Shown: piece by piece, positions 1 through 10,900 of the stretch
How the letters are laid out: the number at the start of each line of letters is the position of its first letter
Position numbering within the stretch: the first letter of the stretch is position 1
NCBI RefSeq assembly: GCF_900113875.1
Contig: NZ_FORA01000001.1
Coordinates: 1,178,001 to 1,242,000 of the forward strand
Length of the DNA: 64,000 nucleotides
Direction of reading: 5' to 3'
Origin: Jannaschia pohangensis
GTDB taxonomy: Bacteria; Pseudomonadota; Alphaproteobacteria; Rhodobacterales; Rhodobacteraceae
Made by a program: the position numbers and the translations under genes
Notes under the pieces: generated by a model
The model's database searches: none
What the model saw: only the letters and a program-made list of their open reading frames with translations
Told to the model about the DNA's origin: nothing

Positions 1-2
1 CC

Positions 3-1901
3 CATGCCGACCGCGCGACCTATGACGCGATGTATCAGGCATCGATCGAGGACCCGGAGGCGTTCTGGGCCGAACACGGCAAGCGCATCGACTGGATCAA
101 GCCCTATACAAGGGTCAAGGACACCTCGTTCGCGCCCGGCAACGTCAGCATCAAGTGGTACGAGGATGGCACGCTGAACGTTGCGGCCAATTGCATCGAC
201 CGCCACCTGGAGACGCGCGGCGACCAGACCGCCATCATCTGGGAACCCGACAGCCCCGATGACGATGCCTTGCACATCACCTACCGCGAGCTGCACCGCA
301 ACGTCTGCAAATTCGCCAACGTCCTCAAGTCCATGGGCGTGGGCAAGGGCGACCGCGTCGTCCTCTACATGCCGATGATCCCCGAGGCGGCCTATGCCAT
401 GCTCGCCTCCGCCCGGATCGGCGCGATCCATTCGATCGTCTTCGCCGGCTTTTCGGCCGACGCGCTGGCCGCCCGGATCAACGGGTGCGACGCCAAGGTG
501 GTCATCACCGCCGACGGCGCGCCGCGCGGCGGCCGGATCACCAACCTGAAGGACAACGTCAACAAGGCCCTGCTTCACGATACCGACGACGTGAAGTGCC
601 TGATCGTGCGGCGCACCGGTCAGCAGATCGCCTTCCGTTCCGCAAACGACTTTTGGCTGCACGAGGAAGAGGAAAAGGTTTCGGCCGATTGCCCCCCCGA
701 AGAGATGGCCGCCGAGGATCCGCTCTTCATCCTCTATACATCCGGATCGACCGGTCAGCCCAAGGGCGTCGTCCACACCACGGGCGGCTATCTTGTCTTT
801 GCGTCGATGACGCAGAAATATACCTTTGACTATCACGACGGGGACATCTTCTGGTGCACGGCGGATGTCGGCTGGGTCACGGGGCACAGCTATATCGTCT
901 ATGGCCCGCTCGCCAACGGCGCGACCACCCTGATGTTCGAAGGGGTGCCGACCTACCCCGATGCGGGCCGGTTCTGGGCGGTCTGCGACAAGCACAAGGT
1001 CAACCAGTTCTACACCGCCCCCACGGCGATCCGGGCGCTGATGGGTCAGGGCAACCAGTTTGTCGAACCCTATGACCTGGGCAGCCTGAAGGTTCTGGGA
1101 ACAGTGGGCGAGCCGATCAATCCCGAGGCCTGGAACTGGTACAACGACATCGTCGGCAAGGGCCGGTGCCCCATCGTCGACACCTGGTGGCAAACGGAAA
1201 CAGGCGGTCATCTTCTGACCCCCCTGCCCGGCGCGACCGCGACCAAGCCCGGGTCGGCCACTCTGCCGTTCTTCGGCGTGCAGCCCGTCATTCTGGAGCC
1301 GACGACGGGCGCGGAAATCCACGAGACGGTGGCCGAAGGCGTGCTCTGCATCAAGGACAGCTGGCCCGCCCAGATGCGGACCGTCTGGGGCGATCATGAG
1401 CGGTTCGAGAAGACCTATTTCTCGGACTACAAGAACTACTACTTCACCGGCGACGGATGCCGCCGCGACGCGGACGGCTATTACTGGATCACGGGCCGGG
1501 TCGATGATGTCATCAACGTCTCGGGCCACCGAATGGGCACGGCGGAGGTCGAAAGCGCGCTGGTCGCGCATCCCAAAGTCTCCGAATCGGCTGTCGTCGG
1601 CTATCCGCACGCGGTGAAGGGTCAGGGCATCTATGCCTATGTCACCCTGATGGGCGGCGAAGAGCCTTCGGAAGAGCTGCGCAAGGAGCTGGAAGTCTGG
1701 GTCCGTGGCGAGATCGGCCCGATTGCCAAGCCGGACCTGATCCAATGGGCTCCGGGCCTGCCCAAGACGCGATCGGGCAAGATCATGCGCCGGATCCTGC
1801 GGAAAATTGCGGAAAACGACTATGGGGCTCTGGGTGACACCTCGACCCTGGCGGACCCGAGCGTGGTGGACGACCTGATCGAAAACAGGATGAACAGATA
1901 A
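3..1901 (+). CDS. acs: Acetyl-CoA synthetase (AMP-forming), 5' end outside window
   Basis: Converts acetate, ATP and CoA to acetyl-CoA through an acetyl-adenylate in the cytoplasm. The frame is open from the window edge: codons before the ATG at 30 read HADRATYDA, which fits the usual N-terminal region, and the family is about 650 residues long, so a short N-terminal piece is missing. Seen: the adenylate-forming loop [12 protein letters not shown] (from about 735), WWQTETGG, the hinge region [11 protein letters not shown], and the C-terminal [14 protein letters not shown], whose lysine is the catalytic and acetylation-controlled residue in this family. No frameshift. It feeds acetyl-CoA to the carboxylase subunits encoded just downstream, although 700 bp and an unknown gene separate them. 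Confidence 0.95.
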   Translation, partial: HADRATYDAMYQASIEDPEAFWAEHGKRIDWIKPYTRVKDTSFAPGNVSIKWYEDGTLNVAANCIDRHLETRGDQTAIIWEPDSPDDDALHITYRELHRNVCKFANVLKSMGVGKGDRVVLYMPMIPEAAYAMLASARIGAIHSIVFAGFSADALAARINGCDAKVVITADGAPRGGRITNLKDNVNKALLHDTDDVKCLIVRRTGQQIAFRSANDFWLHEEEEKVSADCPPEEMAAEDPLFILYTSGSTGQPKGVVHTTGGYLVFASMTQKYTFDYHDGDIFWCTADVGWVTGHSYIVYGPLANGATTLMFEGVPTYPDAGRFWAVCDKHKVNQFYTAPTAIRALMGQGNQFVEPYDLGSLKVLGTVGEPINPEAWNWYNDIVGKGRCPIVDTWWQTETGGHLLTPLPGATATKPGSATLPFFGVQPVILEPTTGAEIHETVAEGVLCIKDSWPAQMRTVWGDHERFEKTYFSDYKNYYFTGDGCRRDADGYYWITGRVDDVINVSGHRMGTAEVESALVAHPKVSESAVVGYPHAVKGQGIYAYVTLMGGEEPSEELRKELEVWVRGEIGPIAKPDLIQWAPGLPKTRSGKIMRRILRKIAENDYGALGDTSTLADPSVVDDLIENRMNR

Positions 1902-2024
1902 CATCTTACTGAAATTGTTCAGACTTCGTTAACTCATCTTGCGGAATTGAGTCCGGAAAGGGGTCTTGATGCGGTAGACTGGAGCTCCGGGGGTTCCTTC
2001 CACCACACGACCAAGGAGTTTTCG

Positions 2025-2510
2025 ATGTCCACCTTGTCCGCCCTCCTGCCCCCTGCTGCAAAGCCGGGGGGCCATTCCGTCACGGCGCAGGTTCCGTCCC
2101 AGGCCGAGGCCAAGCCTTCGGCACAGGGATCCACGGATGCAACCCGCGGCGGTGCCCCGGCCCAGAACGTTCAGGCCGGCGGCATGCCCCGCGCCGTTCC
2201 GCCCCCGACCCCGACCCGCGCGTCACCGGCACCTTCGGCCAGTCGCGGCGATGGCCGGGACACGACGGCCGGTGCCATCGACGCCGACAGCGATGCGACC
2301 CGCCTCGCCGGTGTGCGAAACGCCGAAGCCGAGGGCGCCGAGGCGCGCCGACAGGTCGAGGCGGCCCGCGACCGTCTGGTGGCCCAGGAAATCCTGTCAC
2401 GGATTCCCGTTGCCCCCGACGCCCTGCCCAAGCTGACGGCCGAGGCCGAACGCAAGAGTGAGGACGCCAAGCCAGACCCCACCAAGGCCGACAGCAGCCG
2501 CATCGCCTGA
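2025..2510 (+). CDS. Hypothetical Ala/Pro-rich disordered protein
   Basis: Not recognised. The 161-residue product starts MSTLSALLPPAAKPGG, chosen because AAGGAG lies just ahead of this ATG; an upstream in-frame ATG at 1947 has no such site. Composition is dominated by Ala, Pro, Gly and charged residues and looks disordered. Only the segment around residues 100-140 (AEGAEARRQVEAARDRLVAQEILSRI in part) looks helical. No signal peptide, membrane segment or cysteine motif. It sits between acs and accB, a slot often held by aroQ in related genomes (recalled, not checked). Function unknown. Confidence 0.6.
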   Translation: MSTLSALLPPAAKPGGHSVTAQVPSQAEAKPSAQGSTDATRGGAPAQNVQAGGMPRAVPPPTPTRASPAPSASRGDGRDTTAGAIDADSDATRLAGVRNAEAEGAEARRQVEAARDRLVAQEILSRIPVAPDALPKLTAEAERKSEDAKPDPTKADSSRIA

Positions 2511-2618
2511 CCCGCCGCGACCCAGCCGGACCCGGTGCGCCTGGCCCGGCTGGTCGCGGGTGCTTCCCCTCGCCCGCAGGAACGGGTAAGCCTGCGCAAA
2601 ACTGGCAGCGAGGATGGC

Positions 2619-3107
2619 ATGAGCAAACCCCACGACAGCGACGTCGCCTTCATCAAGGCACTGGCCGAACTCCTTCGGGAGAACGATCTGACTGAATTGG
2701 AAGTCAGCCGGTCCTATGGCGAAGATGACAGCCTCGATGTCCGCGTCGCCCGTCAGATGATGGCCGCTCCTGCTGCCATGCAGGTCTCGGCCCCGGTCGC
2801 CGCTGCACCCGCGCCACAATCGGCCGCTGCCTCTGCGCCTGCCGCCGCCACGACCACCGACCCGGCACAGGATCCTGGCGCCGTGACCTCGCCCATGGTC
2901 GGCACCGTCTATCTGGCCCCCGAACCCGGGGCCGCCAACTTCATCCAGGTCGGAGACAACGTCGCCGAAGGCCAGACGATCCTGATCGTCGAGGCGATGA
3001 AGACCATGAACCAGATCCCGAGCCCGCGCGCCGGCAAGATCAAGCGCATCCTGGTCGAGGATGGCGCGCCGGTTGAATATGGTGCCCCTCTGGTCATCCT
3101 GGGGTGA
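2619..3107 (+). CDS. accB: Biotin carboxyl carrier protein of acetyl-CoA carboxylase
   Basis: Carries the biotin that shuttles CO2 from biotin carboxylase to the carboxyltransferase, in the first step of fatty acid synthesis. The 162-residue protein has an N-terminal helical domain (residues 1-48), a flexible Ala/Pro linker (about 50-88) and a C-terminal biotinyl domain from [16 protein letters not shown]. The biotinylation site is EAMKTMNQI, with the lysine near DNA 3001. Start ATG at 2619 ([11 protein letters not shown]) matches the family length; the frame extends upstream without a better start. It is 4 nt from accC, so the two are surely cotranscribed. Confidence 0.96.
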   Translation: MSKPHDSDVAFIKALAELLRENDLTELEVSRSYGEDDSLDVRVARQMMAAPAAMQVSAPVAAAPAPQSAAASAPAAATTTDPAQDPGAVTSPMVGTVYLAPEPGAANFIQVGDNVAEGQTILIVEAMKTMNQIPSPRAGKIKRILVEDGAPVEYGAPLVILG

Positions 3108-3111
3108 CCTG

Positions 3112-4458
3112 ATGTTCAAGAAGATCCTCATCGCCAACCGCGGCGAAATCGCCTTGCGCGTGGTCCGCGCCGCCCGCGAGATGGGCGTGGCGACCGTCGC
3201 CGTGCATTCGACCGCCGACGCGGACGCGATGCATGTGCGCATGGCAGACGAATCCATCTGCATCGGCCCGGCCCCCGGCACGCAGTCCTATCTGTCGATC
3301 CCGGCCATCATCTCGGCCTGCGAAATCTCGGGGGCGGAGGCGATCCACCCCGGCTATGGCTTCCTGTCGGAAAACGCGGCCTTCGTTCAGGTGCTCGAGG
3401 ATCACGGGATCACCTTCATCGGCCCCACGGCGGAACACATCCGCATCATGGGCGACAAGATCACGGCCAAGGACACGATGAAGAACCTGGGCGTGCCCTG
3501 CGTGCCCGGCTCCGACGGCGGTGTGCCGACGCTGGAAGACGCGCGCGCGGTGGCCGACGACATGGGCTATCCGGTCATCATCAAGGCGACCGCCGGCGGC
3601 GGCGGGCGCGGCATGAAGCTGGCCAAGACGGCGGCGGACCTGGAAAACGCCTTCCGCACCGCGCGCAGCGAATCCAAAGCGGCCTTCGGCAACGACGAAG
3701 TCTATATCGAGAAATACCTGGGCACCCCGCGCCACATCGAAGTGCAGGTCTTCGGCGACGGCAAGGGCCGCGCCGTCCACCTGGGCGAGCGCGACTGTTC
3801 GCTTCAGCGGCGTCACCAGAAGGTGTTCGAAGAGGCCCCGGGCCCGTCCATTACCCCCGAGCAGCGCGCCGCCATCGGCAAGACCTGCGCCGAGGCAGTG
3901 GCCAAGATCAACTATGCCGGCGCCGGCACGATCGAGTTCCTCTACGAGAACGGCGAATTCTATTTCATCGAGATGAACACCCGCCTTCAGGTGGAGCATC
4001 CGGTGACCGAGGCCATTTTCGGCGTCGATCTGGTGCGCGAACAGATCCGCGTGGCCGCAGGCTATCCGATGTCGTTCCAGCAGGAAGACCTGCACATCAA
4101 CGGCCACGCCATCGAGGTTCGGATCAACGCCGAGAAGCTGCCGAATTTCTCGCCCTCGCCCGGTCGGATCACGCAATACCATGCGCCCGGCGGTCTGGGG
4201 GTGCGGATGGATAGCGCGCTCTACGACGGCTATTCGATCCCTCCCTACTACGACAGTCTGATCGGCAAGCTGATCGTTCACGGTCGCGACCGGGACGAGG
4301 CTCTGGCCCGGCTCAGCCGCTCCCTTGGCGAGTTGATCGTGGACGGCGTGGACACCACGATCCCGCTATTCCGGGCCTTGCTGGACGAACCGGCGGTTCA
4401 GACCGGCGACTATACGATCCATTGGCTCGAAAAATGGTTGGAAACGCATCTTGGCTAG
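3112..4458 (+). CDS. accC: Biotin carboxylase subunit of acetyl-CoA carboxylase
   Basis: ATP-dependent carboxylation of BCCP-bound biotin. At 448 residues it matches the family. Starts [18 protein letters not shown], the classic N-terminal domain; then the ATP-grasp glycine loop GGGGRGMK, the metal/ATP-binding [14 protein letters not shown] region and the C-terminal domain. Start ATG at 3112 lies 4 nt after accB. The stop overlaps the TTG start of the downstream lipoprotein gene, indicating translational coupling of accB-accC-lipoprotein. Confidence 0.97.
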   Translation: MFKKILIANRGEIALRVVRAAREMGVATVAVHSTADADAMHVRMADESICIGPAPGTQSYLSIPAIISACEISGAEAIHPGYGFLSENAAFVQVLEDHGITFIGPTAEHIRIMGDKITAKDTMKNLGVPCVPGSDGGVPTLEDARAVADDMGYPVIIKATAGGGGRGMKLAKTAADLENAFRTARSESKAAFGNDEVYIEKYLGTPRHIEVQVFGDGKGRAVHLGERDCSLQRRHQKVFEEAPGPSITPEQRAAIGKTCAEAVAKINYAGAGTIEFLYENGEFYFIEMNTRLQVEHPVTEAIFGVDLVREQIRVAAGYPMSFQQEDLHINGHAIEVRINAEKLPNFSPSPGRITQYHAPGGLGVRMDSALYDGYSIPPYYDSLIGKLIVHGRDRDEALARLSRSLGELIVDGVDTTIPLFRALLDEPAVQTGDYTIHWLEKWLETHLG

Positions 4459-4930
4459 AACGCTCATCCTCGTGCTTGGCCTGACGGGCCTGTTGGCGGC
4501 CTGCGGCGACAAGCCGGAGCCGGGCGTGGCGGCGGGTGCGATCGGCGTGCCCCCCGGCAATGCGCTGTTTTCCAGCGGGCGCGACGCGCGCAACTTCGAC
4601 ACCTATGCGGACGCCTTCACGACCCTGGATTGCCGCGGCCTCGAAGCGTCGCGCGCCGCATTGCGGACCCAGGCGCGGGAGCGTCGGCCCACCACCGGGA
4701 TCGTCGCCAACATGGCGGGCACCATCATCGGCGGACCGGCGGGCGCGCTCGCCTCGGTCATCGGACAGGAAGCGACGCAGCTTGTCACCGCGTCCGGCAA
4801 CCTGCGGCTGGCCGCGATCGAGGCGGTGACCGTCGCAAAACGCTGCGACGGGCCGCTTGACCCGGCCCCGCCGCGCGAACCCGTGCCCGGGCCCCTGCCG
4901 CCGCGCCCGATCCCGGTGACCCAGGGCTGA
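4451..4930 (+). CDS. Small lipoprotein, function unknown
   Basis: The 159-residue product begins with a TTG codon inside the end of accC and has a textbook lipoprotein signal: [18 protein letters not shown], with Cys18 as the lipidated residue. A glycine-zipper-like segment ([18 protein letters not shown]) lies near residues 92-108, and the C-terminus is Pro-rich. The TTG start is chosen because it alone gives a complete signal peptide; the weak start and overlap suggest coupling to accC. Anchored in the periplasm or outer membrane by inference. No enzymatic motif seen. Confidence 0.75.
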   Translation: MARTLILVLGLTGLLAACGDKPEPGVAAGAIGVPPGNALFSSGRDARNFDTYADAFTTLDCRGLEASRAALRTQARERRPTTGIVANMAGTIIGGPAGALASVIGQEATQLVTASGNLRLAAIEAVTVAKRCDGPLDPAPPREPVPGPLPPRPIPVTQG

Positions 4931-4974
4931 CGGGGCACTTTCCCCGGCCTGCTCCTTGGCGCTAGACTGCCGCC

Positions 4975-5619
4975 ATGCCCCGCGACACGCCAGATATCAC
5001 GCCCGAAACGCTTCTGATGGCCTATGCCTCGGGCGTGTTTCCCATGGCCGAAAGCCGGGACGATCCGGAGATCTTCTGGGTCGATCCCAAGCGGCGCGGC
5101 GTCATGCCCCTTGATGGTTTTCGCCTGTCGCGGAGCCTTGCCAAGGTCATCCGTCAGGATCGGTTCGATATCACCCTGAACGCGGATTTCATGGGCGTCC
5201 TCGATGGTTGCGCGGACCGGCAGGAGACCTGGATCAACCCCGAGATCGCCCGCCTCTACCACGAATTGCATCTGGCCGGGTTCGCCCATTCGGTCGAGGT
5301 CCGGCAGGGCGGCGCGCTTGTCGGCGGCGTCTATGGCGTGACGCTCGGCGCGGCCTTCTTCGGGGAATCGATGTTTTCAAGGGTCCGGGATGCGTCGAAG
5401 GTCGCGTTGGCCTATTCGGTAGCCTTGCTGCGCGCTCGGGGATTCATGCTGTTCGATACGCAATTCCTGACCGAACACCTTGCCTCGCTCGGCGCAGTCG
5501 AGATCCCGCGCGCACAATATCGCGCGAAACTGGAAGTGGCGTTGAACCGGACGGCCCGGCTAACGGGGCCGATTCCTCAGTTGTCGGACGTCCTGCACCT
5601 GAGAACCCAGACATCATAG
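4975..5619 (+). CDS. aat: Leucyl/phenylalanyl-tRNA--protein transferase
   Basis: Adds Leu or Phe from aminoacyl-tRNA to N-terminal Arg/Lys of proteins, creating N-degrons for ClpS/ClpAP. The product is 214 residues. Motifs: [19 protein letters not shown] at the N-terminus, [17 protein letters not shown], and [20 protein letters not shown] with the conserved FxGESMF core, then [16 protein letters not shown]. All are typical of the family. Its 3' end overlaps by 43 nt the convergent DUF2155 gene. Confidence 0.95.
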   Translation: MPRDTPDITPETLLMAYASGVFPMAESRDDPEIFWVDPKRRGVMPLDGFRLSRSLAKVIRQDRFDITLNADFMGVLDGCADRQETWINPEIARLYHELHLAGFAHSVEVRQGGALVGGVYGVTLGAAFFGESMFSRVRDASKVALAYSVALLRARGFMLFDTQFLTEHLASLGAVEIPRAQYRAKLEVALNRTARLTGPIPQLSDVLHLRTQTS

Positions 5620-5945
5620 CGCCGATGTTCCAGCGCGTTGAGCGCCGGGGAAGAAGCGACCATCCAGCCGCTGAACAATTCGGTCACCGCGCGGGCGTCG
5701 ACGATCTGCATCAGGGCGAAGGCATCGCCCGACGGGTTGTTCGCGGGATATCGGCATTCATGCAGCGTGATCTGAAGGGGACCATAGGCCATGGTCTGAC
5801 CCAAACCCATTTCCACGTCGATCACTTCGCCCGATGTCTTGTCGAGTGTGCGCAGCACCGCGCCCAGGCCGTTTCCGGTCTGCACCGCCTGCGCCGCGGC
5901 AGACCCGGCCAGCGCGATCGACATAACGGCAAGCGCGCGGATCAT
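5577..5945 (-). CDS. DUF2155 family secreted protein
   Basis: A 122-residue protein with a signal peptide ([19 protein letters not shown], cleavage expected after AAA). The mature part contains [17 protein letters not shown] and [23 protein letters not shown], features of the alphaproteobacterial DUF2155 family, and two cysteines that could form a disulfide. Start ATG at 5945 overlaps the stop of the NDUFA12-family gene (ATGA), so the two are coupled. Function unknown; periplasmic location inferred from the signal peptide. Confidence 0.85.
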   Translation of the reverse strand: MIRALAVMSIALAGSAAAQAVQTGNGLGAVLRTLDKTSGEVIDVEMGLGQTMAYGPLQITLHECRYPANNPSGDAFALMQIVDARAVTELFSGWMVASSPALNALEHRRYDVWVLRCRTSDN

Positions 5946-6319
5946 TCCGGGGTCCAGGCCTCGTAATCGGAGGCGGGCTTGGGGTCGGCCCGCCGGAGCG
6001 ATCCCGGGCGGGCAAAGGCCGCCGCCGATCCGGTCAGGTTCGGCTGGTGCGGCTTTTCCCACGTCTTGTGGACAATCGGATCCTTGGTCGGCGGCAAGGC
6101 GAAGGTGTGATGCAGCCAGCCGAACCAGTCGGGCGGCACGTTCGAGGCGTCATTCTCGCCCACGTAATGCACCCACCGGCGCGTGTCGTCGGCATTGTTG
6201 AAATAGACATTGCCGTCCGCATCTTCGCCCACGCGGGTGCCGAAGCGGCGTGTCCACAGGGCCGTGCCAAAGCTCTGACCATCCCACCAGGACACCAGTC
6301 GTTTCAGAAATCCGGCCAT
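5942..6319 (-). CDS. NDUFA12-family NADH:ubiquinone oxidoreductase accessory subunit
   Basis: A 125-residue homologue of the B17.2/NDUFA12 subunit, a supernumerary complex I subunit conserved in alphaproteobacteria and mitochondria. Evidence: LVSWWDGQSFGTALWTRR, VGEDADGNVYFNN, RRWVHYVGENDASNVPP and WFGWLHHTF, the family's usual order. Start ATG at 6319 (MAGFLKRL) is used rather than an upstream in-frame ATG. Likely located on the cytoplasmic side of complex I, distant from the main nuo operon, which is not in this window. Confidence 0.92.
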   Translation of the reverse strand: MAGFLKRLVSWWDGQSFGTALWTRRFGTRVGEDADGNVYFNNADDTRRWVHYVGENDASNVPPDWFGWLHHTFALPPTKDPIVHKTWEKPHQPNLTGSAAAFARPGSLRRADPKPASDYEAWTPE

Positions 6320-6474
6320 GTCGATCCCTCCGCACACGCTTGCCCCCGTCTACACCGCAGGGCCGGACGGTCAAGGTCGCGGAGGCCCGCGCGGCAAAGT
6401 CACGCGCGCCGTTCGTGCTGGAACCCGCCGCGCGCGCCCTGTATCCTGCGCGCAATTGTCCAGGGAGACGAACC

Positions 6475-7782
6475 ATGACCGAGACCCGCCAATACGGCTT
6501 TGACACCTTGCAGATTCACGCGGGCGCCCGCCCCGATCCGGCGACCGGCGCACGCCAGACGCCGATCTACCAGTCGACGGCCTTCGTGTTCCGCGATGCC
6601 GACCACGCCGCAGCGCTCTTCAACCTTCAGGAAGTCGGCTATATCTATTCGCGCCTGACCAACCCGACCGTTGCCGTCCTTCAGGAACGGATCGCCACGC
6701 TCGAGGGCGGTGTCGGTGCGGTCTGCTGTTCCTCGGGGCACGCGGCGCAGATCATGGCGCTGTTCCCGCTGATGCAGCCAGGCTGCAATATCGTCGCCTC
6801 CACCCGCCTCTATGGCGGCACGGTCACGCAGTTCAGCCAGACCATCAAACGCTTCGGCTGGTCCGCCAAGTTCGTCGATTTCGACGATCTCGACGCCGTG
6901 CGCGATGCCATCGACGACAACACCCGCGCCGTCTTTGGCGAGGCGATTGCCAATCCGGGCGGATACATCATGGATGTGCGCGCGGTGGCCGATGTGTCCG
7001 ATGCGGCGGGCATCCCGCTCATCATCGACAACACCACGGCGACCCCCTACCTCGTCCGCCCGATCGAGATGGGCGCGACGCTGGTCGTCCATTCGACCAC
7101 GAAGTACCTGACCGGCAATGGCACCGTCACCGGCGGCTGCGTCGTCGACTCGGGCAAGTTCGACTGGTCGGCCTCGGGCAAGTTCCCGTCGCTCAGCGAA
7201 GCCGAGCCCGCCTATCACGGCCTGCGGTTCCACGAGACATTCGGGGCCATGGCCTTCACCTTCCACGGTATTGCCGTGGGCCTGCGGGACCTCGGGATGA
7301 CGATGAACCCTCAAGCCGCGCATTACACCCTGATGGGCTGCGAGACGCTGAGCCTGCGGATGGAGCGCCACGTCCAGAACGCGGTCAAGGTGGCGACCTG
7401 GCTCGAATCGCATCCGGCGGTGGATTACGTGACCTATGCGGGGCTGCCGTCGTCGCCCTATTTCGAACGGTCGAAAAAGGTCTGTCCCAAGGGAGCCGGC
7501 GGTCTGTTCACCTTCGCGCTCAAGGGCGGATACGAGGCCTGCATCCGGTTCATCGACTCGGTCGAGATCTTCAGCCACGTCGCCAACCTCGGCGATACGC
7601 GCAGCCTGTGCATCCACTCCGCGTCGACCACGCACCGTCAGCTGAGCCCCGAGCAGCAGGAAGCCGCCGGGGCCGGACCCAACGTTGTGCGCATCTCCAT
7701 CGGGATCGAGGACGCGGACGACCTGATCGCCGACCTGGATCAGGCCATCGCCAAGGCCGCCCCGAAAATGGCCGCGGAATAA
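6475..7782 (+). CDS. metY: O-acetylhomoserine sulfhydrylase (aminocarboxypropyltransferase)
   Basis: PLP enzyme making homocysteine from O-acetylhomoserine and sulfide in methionine synthesis. The 435-residue product has the Cys/Met-metabolism PLP fold: FDTLQIHAGARPDPATGARQ at the N-terminus, YSRLTNPT, EGGVGAVCCSSGHAAQ and the PLP-lysine motif VVHSTTKYLTGNGT. The start at 6475 follows GGGAGACGA. I looked for a SAM riboswitch in the 155 bp upstream and recognised none. It is transcribed divergently from the NDUFA12/DUF2155 pair. Confidence 0.94.
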   Translation: MTETRQYGFDTLQIHAGARPDPATGARQTPIYQSTAFVFRDADHAAALFNLQEVGYIYSRLTNPTVAVLQERIATLEGGVGAVCCSSGHAAQIMALFPLMQPGCNIVASTRLYGGTVTQFSQTIKRFGWSAKFVDFDDLDAVRDAIDDNTRAVFGEAIANPGGYIMDVRAVADVSDAAGIPLIIDNTTATPYLVRPIEMGATLVVHSTTKYLTGNGTVTGGCVVDSGKFDWSASGKFPSLSEAEPAYHGLRFHETFGAMAFTFHGIAVGLRDLGMTMNPQAAHYTLMGCETLSLRMERHVQNAVKVATWLESHPAVDYVTYAGLPSSPYFERSKKVCPKGAGGLFTFALKGGYEACIRFIDSVEIFSHVANLGDTRSLCIHSASTTHRQLSPEQQEAAGAGPNVVRISIGIEDADDLIADLDQAIAKAAPKMAAE

Positions 7783-7822
7783 ACGCATCCGCGTCCGTTT
7801 CGAAACCGGAAACACTGATCGT

Positions 7823-7843
7823 CGGTCGGGCTTCGTCCGACCG
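7823..7843 (+). terminator. Possible intrinsic terminator after metY
   Basis: A GC-rich stem CGGTCGG/CCGACCG (7823-7829 and 7837-7843), extendable inward across a TTC loop, lies 40 nt after the metY stop. The following run (CTTTCCCTT) is only partly T-rich, so termination is uncertain. Confidence 0.35.
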
Positions 7844-7935
7844 TCGCGCTTTCCCTTGGCGACAAGCTGCCCTAGACTATGGCACAATCAAGGCGGGCCC
7901 TCGCGGGTCCGCACCTCCCATGATAGGGTCAGCCC

Positions 7936-10900
7936 ATGACACCTCTGGTCGCACTTGATCTCTCGCTTGACGGTATCTCTGTCCTGACGCGGGCGCCGGA
8001 AGGCCCGGACCATGGCAAGTGGTATCGCGAAGGCGTGGTACGGCTGGATGCGCCGGACATGGCCGAAACCCTGGGGCGGCTGCGCGACAAATGCGCGGAA
8101 CGGGTCGGCGGGGATTTCACGTCGATCCTGATCATCCCCGACAGCCAGATCCTGTTCACCTCGCTGGAACGCGACGACCGCAAACCCGAAGAGACGATCC
8201 GGTCGCTGCTGCGCGGACGCACGCCTTATGACGTCGAGGATCTGACCTTCGATTTCGTCCAGCGCGGCGACCGCCTGCAGGTGGCCGTCATCGCCCTCGA
8301 GACCCTGCTGGAAGCCGAGACCTTCGCCGCCGATTTCGGGTTCCGGCCTGTCACCCTGATCGGCAACCCGACCGATTCCACCTATCCCGGACGGCCCGAT
8401 TTCGGAAAGACCGGCATCGCCACGGAACTTCTTGCCGGCGACAGCCTGAGCATCGATCTGGGCGAGACGATCGATGTCATCGCGGCCCCGGCCCCCGCAC
8501 CTCTGCCCGAGGCTATCCCCGCCCCCAAGGCCCCGACGCCGGCCCATGCCGTCGCCGGTGATCCGGCGGGTCGCGCCCGCGTGGTCGACACCCGCCCGGC
8601 GCAAATCCCCCCGGCCCCGCCGCCGCGCGCGGCGGATGCGCCCGTCATGGCAGCCCCGGTCGAGGCCGAAGTGCCGGAGGCACCCGAAGATCTGCCGACC
8701 GAGGCCGCAGAATTTGCCGCCCTGGTCGACGACACGCCGACCGCCGAAGACCCGATGCCCGAGACTGCGGGGCGCATCGAAGACGAGGATGTCCAGACCG
8801 AGGTCGTCAAAGCCGAAGACGTGTCGCCGCCTGCATCGACCCCAGTGGCCGAAGATCATCCGACCTTGAGCGATGCCTTGGCGGCGCCGGATACGACCGA
8901 GGACGAGGGAGTGGAGCCCGAACTACCGGTCTTCAGCCATAGCCCGAAGCCTCTTGTCGTTGCCGCGTCCGACGTCGAGGCGCCGCGCTTCACCACCAAA
9001 CGCCGGTCCGAGCCCACCCTGCCGACCGAGCCGGTGCTGACCCGGATTGCGCCGCGCCTGTCTGCCCCGGTTCCCGTGGCGGATCGGATCGAGCCCACGG
9101 TCTCTGCGCCGTCGCGTCCGGCCGAGGTCAGCGCCGATCCGGTCGACACGCCTCCGGTGCCGCGGCCCGCCTTGACGACACCGCCGCATGTCGGGACGAC
9201 GCCTCCCCCGCGCCCCAAGACGATGCCGCCGATCCCGCTGTCGACGCTCGCCGAAGGTCTGGGCGCGCCCAAACGGCCCGAAGCGCTTGCGGATGCGACG
9301 TCGGACGCCCCGCGCAAGCGTCTGGCTGGGCTCATGTCCGGCACCAAGGTGCGGGCCACACCCAAGGTGCCGTCGAACGACGATGCGACTCCGGTCGGAA
9401 TGGCCGCCGTCGCCGCCAACTCGTCTTTGGGCGGTCAGCGTGGCGGAAGCGCGCGCATGGGGCTCTATCTGACCCTGTCGCTTCTGGCACTTCTGGCGAT
9501 GGTCGGCTTGGGTTCCGCCTTCTTCCTGCCGGGCGACGACCCGCGCGCCGTCGCCGAACTGATTGAAACAGAAACATCGACCAACGCGCCGCAGGACGAC
9601 GTCGCCATGCTGCTGCCCGAACCGGGCACGCAGCCGGGAGTCAGCGTCGCCTCACCGATCCCGGACCTTGTCACGCCGCCCCAACCCATTCCCGGCGAAA
9701 GCCCCGAAGAGCTGGCCGAGGCCGGGGAAGATGTGCCGGTCGAGGCCCTGCCCGAAGCACTGGCCGATGCGGCGACATTCGCCGCGACCCCCGACCTTGC
9801 CCCCTCTCCGACGACGGGCGACGCACAGGATATCGACCTGGCCCAGGTCGACAGCGTGATCACGAGCGCGTCGGCGACCAGCCTGCCGACCACCGTGCCG
9901 CCGCTCGACGTCTTTGCCCCGCAGCAGAACCCGGCCCCCGCCGGTGCCGATGTGCCGGTCGCGACGGCACCTATCGAAGCCGCACCCGAAACCCCCACCG
10001 TGGCCGAGGTCGTGCCAGAAGAGGTGCCCGCCGAAACCCCGCCCGTCGAAACCGCCGAAGCAGCGGAGCCCGCAGCCGAAGCGCAGCCCGACCTGGTCGT
10101 TGCCAGCGCGGAGGGCACCCTGGCACCCGGAGGATACCGCGTTGTTCTGGGTCAGCCCGCCGTCCTGCCGACCCGTCGTCCCGGAAGCGAAGCGGCGGCG
10201 GACGAGACCACGGCGGAAGTCCCCGCGGAACTGACGGAAGAGGAAACAGCCCTTCTGCGCGTCCGCCCCGTCCAGCGCCCCGGCGACGCGCCAGCGGCGG
10301 AAGAGACGGCCCCGGACACAGAGACTGAAGACCCGTTGATCAACGGTCTATCCCGCGAGGAATTGCTCCGGATCCGTCCCCGGATCCGCCCCGCCGGGAT
10401 CAGCGAAGCCGCAGCCGAAGCCAGCGCCGAGGCCAGTGCCGAAGAACTCGCCGCCGCCAATCGTGCGCGCGAGGCCGAGATCGCCGAACAGAACGCCGCG
10501 ATCCAGGCCGCCGCCGCGTCGGCCGCCGCGTCCCTGGCACAGCAGCAGTTGGCGACATCGGCATCCACGGCAGGCAGCAGCGGGTCATCATCGCCTCTGG
10601 CCCTTGCCCTGTCGGAACGCCCCCGGACCCGCCCCCGCTCGGTCGAGCGGGACGCCGCCCGGATCGTCACGCAGCGCCGCGAACAGGCCACCGCAGCCTC
10701 GGCCAGCACCGCCACCGCGTCCGCCAGCAACGATGCGCCCGTCCAGGCCGCGCCACGTAGCGATCAGACCATCCGGTCCTCGGGCGGCAGCGTCGCCCGC
10801 GCCGCGACCCAGACGAACCAGATCCGTCTTCGGGATACAAACCTGATCGGCGTCTACGGTCGCCCGAACGCCCGCCGCGCCCTCGTCCGGCTTGGCAACG

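Noticed and set aside
6320..6474. Possible SAM riboswitch upstream of metY
   Set aside because: Searched by eye for SAM-II or SAM-V core elements; none found in this gap.
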